From Prolixibacteraceae bacterium (GTDB lineage Bacteria > Bacteroidota > Bacteroidia > Bacteroidales > Prolixibacteraceae), in NCBI GenBank assembly GCA_007116765.1, contig SKHV01000387.1, forward strand, positions 1-10,653: a DNA stretch of 10,653 bases. Direction: 5' to 3'. The notes below the pieces were generated by a model. The model was not told the DNA's origin. It did not search any database and saw nothing but the letters and a program-made list of their open reading frames with translations. The position numbers were made by a program, and so were the translations under genes. Each line of letters starts with the position of its first letter. Position 1 is the first letter of the stretch. Positions 6,353 to 10,653 of the stretch are shown piece by piece.

Positions 6353-7972
6353 ATGAAAAAATACGTTATTGGCCTTGATTACGGGTCCGATTCGGCAAGA
6401 GCACTTGTTGTAGATACCACTAACGGCGAAATTCTCGCCAGTTCGGTAAAATATTACCCAAGGTGGGTAGAAGGAAAATACTGCGATCCCGCGAAGAACC
6501 AATACCGCCAACATCCGCTCGATTACCTCGAAGTAATGGAAGCATCGATAAAAGAAGCTCTTTCGAAGTGCGAACCGGCAGTAGCTGAAAATGTGGCAGG
6601 AATAGCCTTCGACACAACTGGTAGTACTCCTGCCCTGACCGATGCAAACGGAACACCCCTTGCCATGCTCCCTGAATATGCCGAGAACCCCAATGCCATG
6701 TTCATTCTGTGGAAAGACCACACGGCAGTAAAAGAGGCCGACGAAATAAACGAGCTGGCACGCAAATGGGAAGTAGATTACACCAAATACGAAGGCGGTA
6801 TATACTCGTCGGAATGGGTTTGGGCAAAAGCATTGCACGTACTTCGCAACGACAAAACGCTAAAACCAACTGCCGTTTCGTGGATTGAATATTGCGACTG
6901 GTTACCTGCTGTACTTACGGGCAAAACGGCTATTGACCAGGTAAAACGCAGCCGTTGCGCCGCAGGGCATAAAGCACTTTGGCACCCCGATTGGAACGGA
7001 CTTCCACCCGAGGAGTTCCTTACCACACTTGGAATAGAACTTGCCGGTATGCGCCAAAACCTTTTCACCGAAACCTATACCAGCGACGAAGCTTTTGGAA
7101 CATTAACTCCCGAATGGGCTGAAAAACTAGGGCTATCAACCGATGTGATAGTTGGCGTAAGCGCATTCGATGCGCATATGGGAGCTGTTGGAGCCGAAAT
7201 TGAAGCAAATACACTGGTTCGCATTATGGGAACTTCAACCTGCGACATTATAGTTTCGCCATACAGCGACATGGAAGGCAAGCTAATACCTGGAATTTGC
7301 GGTCAGGTTGACGGCTCGGTAATACCCGGAATGGTAGGCCTCGAAGCCGGACAATCAGCCTTTGGCGATGTGTATGCCTGGTTCAAAAACGTACTGGCCT
7401 GGCCATTGCAATTTATCGATGACAAAGAGCTTGCTGAGTCTATCGAGAAAAAAATCATTCCTGAACTGGAGAAAGAAGCCATGCAAATCCCCATCGAGGA
7501 GTCTACCATTATTGCCACTGACTGGCTCAACGGCCGACGTACTCCCGATGCCGACCAAAACCTAAAAGGAACAATTACCGGTTTGAATCTGGGGTCAACG
7601 GCTCCGCGCATTATGCGTGCCTTGGTGGAAGCTACAGCTTATGGCTCAAAAGCAATTGTTGACAGATTTATTGAAAATGGAATTGAAATAAAATCGGTTG
7701 TAGGTATTGGCGGTGTGGCCAAAAAATCGGCTTTCGTAATGCAAACCATGGCCGATGTGCTGAACATGCCCATAAAAGTTGCACGCGCCGAACAATGTGT
7801 GGCTTTGGGTGCAGCTATGTTTGCAGCTGTTGCTTCAGGTGTTTTCAAAACCGTTGAAGAAGCTCAAAAAGCTATGGGACAAGGTTTCGAGAAAACCTAC
7901 TACCCCATTGAGGAAAATGTAAAACAATATGCCAAAATCTATAAGAAGTATCAGGAAATTGGCAAATTATAA
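6353..7972 (+). CDS. araB: L-ribulokinase
   Basis: Cytoplasmic FGGY-family kinase that phosphorylates L-ribulose to L-ribulose-5-phosphate with ATP. It is 539 aa, slightly shorter than E. coli AraB (566 aa). The N-terminal phosphate-binding segment is GLDYGSDSARALVVD (7-21). DTTGSTPAL follows at about 87-95, and the ribulokinase-typical LWKDHTA lies near 118-124. The probable catalytic base is Asp273 in SAFDAHMGAVG. GTSTC at 293-297 and GGVAKKS from 453 are the C-terminal-lobe nucleotide-binding motifs, followed by ALGAAMFAAVASG. The WKDHTA motif and the araD neighbour favour ribulokinase over xylulokinase or glycerol kinase. It starts 51 bases after araD and is probably in the same transcription unit. 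Confidence 0.96.
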   Translation: MKKYVIGLDYGSDSARALVVDTTNGEILASSVKYYPRWVEGKYCDPAKNQYRQHPLDYLEVMEASIKEALSKCEPAVAENVAGIAFDTTGSTPALTDANGTPLAMLPEYAENPNAMFILWKDHTAVKEADEINELARKWEVDYTKYEGGIYSSEWVWAKALHVLRNDKTLKPTAVSWIEYCDWLPAVLTGKTAIDQVKRSRCAAGHKALWHPDWNGLPPEEFLTTLGIELAGMRQNLFTETYTSDEAFGTLTPEWAEKLGLSTDVIVGVSAFDAHMGAVGAEIEANTLVRIMGTSTCDIIVSPYSDMEGKLIPGICGQVDGSVIPGMVGLEAGQSAFGDVYAWFKNVLAWPLQFIDDKELAESIEKKIIPELEKEAMQIPIEESTIIATDWLNGRRTPDADQNLKGTITGLNLGSTAPRIMRALVEATAYGSKAIVDRFIENGIEIKSVVGIGGVAKKSAFVMQTMADVLNMPIKVARAEQCVALGAAMFAAVASGVFKTVEEAQKAMGQGFEKTYYPIEENVKQYAKIYKKYQEIGKL

Positions 7973-7980
7973 ATAGTAGA

Positions 7981-8041
7981 GAGTAGCTGGGTACTAGTCT
8001 CTGGTCACTAGTCTCTGGTTAATATCAGGCATCGGCTACTC
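7981..8041. repeat. Structured araB-GH51 spacer: 14-bp tandem repeat within an inverted repeat
   Basis: Two adjacent 14-base units, ACTAGTCTCTGGTC (7993-8006) and ACTAGTCTCTGGTT (8007-8020), differ at one base. Because ACTAGT is self-complementary, the two copies can also pair as a 6-bp stem around an 8-base loop. They are enclosed by GAGTAGC (7981-7987) and GCTACTC (8035-8041), which pair perfectly, with three further pairs if G-U is allowed. The function is unknown; it may be a degenerate intergenic repeat family, an RNA-processing site, or chance. It lies in the 96-base gap between araB and the arabinofuranosidase gene. Confidence 0.6.
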
Positions 8042-8068
8042 AATACAAACAACCTAACTTAATAAATT

Positions 8069-9607
8069 ATGAAGAAAATCCTAATCACATCAATTGCTCT
8101 AATGGTATTTGCTTTCTATACCGGAGCACAAAACATGCTGGTACTACACCCCGAAAAGGCCGAAACGCTTATCAACAAGAACATTTACGGTCATTTTTCA
8201 GAACATCTGGGAACTCTCATCTACGGTGGGATCTTTGTTGACGAAGACTCCGACATACCTAATACTAACGGCTATCGCAACGATGTACTTGAAGCTTTAA
8301 AAGAACTTAAAGTACCTGTATTGCGCTGGCCGGGAGGCTGTTTTGCCGACACCTACCACTGGAGAGATGGAGTTGGACCAAGAGAAGATCGTCCATCTAT
8401 AGTAAATGTTTTTTGGGGTGGTGTAACCGAAGACAATAGTTTTGGCACTCACGAATTCCTCGATTTTTGTGAACTAATTGGCACGGAACCCTACCTAAGC
8501 ATAAACTCAGGTTCAGGCACCGTGCGCGAAGCTGCCGAATGGGTCGAATATGTTACATCGGGCAACCAAAGCCCTATGGCCGACCTCCGCCGCCAAAATG
8601 GTCGTGAAGAACCATGGGATGTTAAATTTTGGGGCGTTGGCAATGAAAGCTGGGGATGCGGCGGTGATATGCGTCCAGAGTATTATGCCGATATTTATCG
8701 CCATTACGCGGGATATATAAGAGGCAATAACCTGGAAAGAGTTGCTGTAGGACCATCATCGGGCGACTACAACTGGACTGAAAAAGTAATGTCGGGATTG
8801 AGTGACAAACTTCATCTGGTTCAGGGCTTATCGTTACACCATTATACCTTGCCCACAAACAGCTGGTCAGGCAGCAAAGGTTCAGCCACCGATTTTGAGG
8901 AAGACCAATGGTTCAGCACTTTTAAACACACCTTGGAGGTTGAAGAATACATTGTAAAGCACCTCGAAATAATGGACAAATACGACCCCGAAGGAAGGGT
9001 GTCGTTAATTGTTGATGAATGGGGAACTTGGTACGATCCTCTACCCGGCTCAAACCCCGGTTTTCTTCAACAGCAAAATACAATACGCGATGCACTGGTT
9101 GCAGGTGTTAACCTCAATATTTTCAATAATTATGCTGAACGCATTTCAATGGCAAATATTGCCCAAATTGTAAACGTTTTGCAGGCCATGATATTGACCG
9201 ATGGCCCTGAAATGGTGAAAACTCCAACCTACTATGCGTTCAAAATGTACAATGTGCATCAGGATGCAACCCTTATTCCTACATCGTTAATCAGCGAAAA
9301 ATATGAATACGATGGCGAAGAGCTGCCTGCAATTACATCATCGGCTTCGGTAAAAGACGGAGTTACAAATATTACTTTGACAAATGTGAACCCCAACAAC
9401 GCTGTTAATATTGACTGTTACTTGAATGGTGTAGATTTTAAGTCGATAAGTGGACAAATTATTTCGGCCGACGTAATGAACGCCTACAACGACTTTGGCA
9501 AAGAAGAAAAAGTAAACATTGCCAACTTCGATGTAAAAAAACCCAATAACAATATTTTATCCTTAGAAATACCGGCACACTCGGTTGTATTATTACAATT
9601 AAAATAA
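8069..9607 (+). CDS. Exported GH51 alpha-L-arabinofuranosidase
   Basis: Retaining glycosidase that removes terminal alpha-L-arabinofuranosyl units from arabinan, arabinoxylan or arabinogalactan fragments. It is 512 aa, normal for GH51. The N-terminus (MKKILITSIALMVFAF, then YTGAQ) is a Sec signal peptide with likely cleavage near residue 20. The enzyme is therefore predicted to be periplasmic or surface-associated, not cytoplasmic. Family hallmarks are KNIYGHFSEHLG, PVLRWPGGCFADTYHWRDGVGP, the acid/base Glu193 in GVGNESWGCGG, and the nucleophile Glu317 in VDEWGTWYDP. The catalytic barrel is followed by a beta-sandwich from about residue 400 to the end. It lies 96 bases after araB and 6 bases before the epimerase gene. 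It would supply free arabinose to the symporter encoded upstream. The exact polysaccharide cannot be read from the sequence. Confidence 0.95.
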   Translation: MKKILITSIALMVFAFYTGAQNMLVLHPEKAETLINKNIYGHFSEHLGTLIYGGIFVDEDSDIPNTNGYRNDVLEALKELKVPVLRWPGGCFADTYHWRDGVGPREDRPSIVNVFWGGVTEDNSFGTHEFLDFCELIGTEPYLSINSGSGTVREAAEWVEYVTSGNQSPMADLRRQNGREEPWDVKFWGVGNESWGCGGDMRPEYYADIYRHYAGYIRGNNLERVAVGPSSGDYNWTEKVMSGLSDKLHLVQGLSLHHYTLPTNSWSGSKGSATDFEEDQWFSTFKHTLEVEEYIVKHLEIMDKYDPEGRVSLIVDEWGTWYDPLPGSNPGFLQQQNTIRDALVAGVNLNIFNNYAERISMANIAQIVNVLQAMILTDGPEMVKTPTYYAFKMYNVHQDATLIPTSLISEKYEYDGEELPAITSSASVKDGVTNITLTNVNPNNAVNIDCYLNGVDFKSISGQIISADVMNAYNDFGKEEKVNIANFDVKKPNNNILSLEIPAHSVVLLQLK

Positions 9608-9613
9608 TTGAAC

Positions 9614-10653
9614 ATGACACGAACATTATTTAAACCATTAACAATGCTGTTAGCATTTGCTCTTTTTGTAGCATGCAGCAGCGAACCATCGGTATTTACC
9701 AAAACAGTAAATAACATCGACGACAAAGCTTTCAATAAAGTACTAAACAATAGTCAAATTCAGCTTTTCACACTAGTTGGAGAAAACGGAATTGGCATGA
9801 AAGTTACCAATTATGGAGCCCGTGTGGTTGCCTTATGCGTACCCGATGCCAACGGAAACCCCGTTGATGTGGCTATGGGACACGATAACATTGACGATTA
9901 CCTGAACCTGCCCGATGTATATTTTGGCACCGCAGTTGGCCGTAGTGGCAACCGTATTGCCAAAGGTAAATTCGAGATAGATGGCATTGAGTATCAATTA
10001 CCACAAAACGATGGCGAAAACCATTTACACGGTGGCCCTACAGGTCTGCACGGTGTAGTGTGGGATGCTGTTCAGGTGGGCGATTCTAAAATCATATTCT
10101 CTTACCTCTCTGTTGACGGTGAAGAAAATTATCCGGGCAACATGAATATTACCATGACCTACGAACTGACTGAAGACAACGAATTCAGAATTGAATACAC
10201 GGCCACTACCGATAAGGCAACACTTTGCAACCTTACGCACCACTCCTATTTCAACCTGAGTGGCGAAGGCAGCGAAACCATTAACGACCACTTGTTAATG
10301 ATCAATGCCGACCACTTCACCCCGGTTGATGAAACCTTAATACCAACAGGCGAATTAGCACCTGTAAGCGGAACACCTTTCGATTTTACCACACCAACCG
10401 CAATTGGCGAAAGGCTCAATTCCAATCATCAACAAATGGCATACGGTGGAGGGTACGACCACAACTGGGCACTAAACAGCAGCAATGAACCTGTTATGTT
10501 GGCTGCAACGCTTTACTCGCCTGTTACAGGCATACAAATGGACGTGCTCACCGACCAACCGGGAATTCAATTTTACGGAGGAAATTTCCTTGAAGGAATC
10601 CACACCGGTAAAGAAGGTAAGAAATATGGTTATCGCAGCGGTTTGTGTTTAGA
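9614..10653 (+). CDS. galM: Aldose 1-epimerase (mutarotase), lipoprotein, 3' end cut by window
   Basis: Interconverts alpha and beta anomers of galactose, arabinose and similar aldoses. The frame runs from the ATG at 9614 to the window edge without a stop, giving 346 codons plus two bases. The N-terminus (TMLLAFALFVACSSEP) is a lipoprotein signal with the probable lipidated cysteine at Cys21, so the enzyme should sit on a membrane facing the periplasm. Family motifs are AVGRSGNRIAKGKF, NHLHGG (His139), THHSYFNL (His209/His210) and YDHNWAL (Asp282). The last residues are SGLCL followed by the bases GA. In this family the next residue is the catalytic Glu of the LETQ motif, so the cut falls inside that codon; perhaps 30-40 residues are missing. 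It starts 6 bases after the GH51 stop, pointing to cotranscription. Confidence 0.94.
   Translation, partial: MTRTLFKPLTMLLAFALFVACSSEPSVFTKTVNNIDDKAFNKVLNNSQIQLFTLVGENGIGMKVTNYGARVVALCVPDANGNPVDVAMGHDNIDDYLNLPDVYFGTAVGRSGNRIAKGKFEIDGIEYQLPQNDGENHLHGGPTGLHGVVWDAVQVGDSKIIFSYLSVDGEENYPGNMNITMTYELTEDNEFRIEYTATTDKATLCNLTHHSYFNLSGEGSETINDHLLMINADHFTPVDETLIPTGELAPVSGTPFDFTTPTAIGERLNSNHQQMAYGGGYDHNWALNSSNEPVMLAATLYSPVTGIQMDVLTDQPGIQFYGGNFLEGIHTGKEGKKYGYRSGLCL

Noticed and set aside
6332..6838. 168-codon open frame on the - strand over the start of araB
   Set aside because: It has Cys/Phe-rich content with no family resemblance, and it overlaps the conserved N-terminus of ribulokinase; it is a shadow frame.
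7993..8020. Tandem repeats considered as a CRISPR array
   Set aside because: There are only two adjacent 14-base units with no spacers and no cas genes, so they do not form an array.

Overview
The window is an L-arabinose utilisation cluster from a member of the Bacteroidota, most likely a Bacteroidales/Marinilabiliales-type environmental or gut anaerobe. This placement is inferred from three things: the Nudix-type AraR regulator, the AT-rich leaders without Shine-Dalgarno sequences, and the gene order. The species cannot be named from the sequence alone. All eight genes lie on the + strand, and no stretch over about 100 bases lacks a gene.

Layout: a divergent galactokinase-family GHMP kinase (39-1328); a 101-base gap with a candidate operator and promoter; araR, a Nudix-fold transcriptional regulator (1430-2122); araA, L-arabinose isomerase (2138-3646); an SGLT-type sodium/sugar symporter (3663-5558); a perfect 15-bp hairpin (5571-5603); araD, L-ribulose-5-phosphate 4-epimerase (5618-6301); araB, ribulokinase (6353-7972); a 96-base spacer with a 14-bp tandem repeat inside a longer inverted repeat; an exported GH51 alpha-L-arabinofuranosidase (8069-9607); and a lipoprotein aldose 1-epimerase (galM) cut off by the right edge (9614-end).

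The genes form a coherent pathway. The exported GH51 enzyme releases arabinose from arabino-oligosaccharides. The lipoprotein mutarotase interconverts its anomers. The symporter imports it. AraA, AraB and AraD convert it through L-ribulose and L-ribulose-5-phosphate to D-xylulose-5-phosphate. AraR probably senses arabinose and controls the run from its own promoter. The kinase at the left end probably handles galactose released from arabinogalactan, or a related sugar.

No wholly new system is evident. The most notable points are changed sugar-contact residues in the kinase and the symporter, a Nudix box that has lost its catalytic glutamates, a strong hairpin inside the operon, a candidate operator overlapping the araR promoter, and structured or repetitive spacers around araB.
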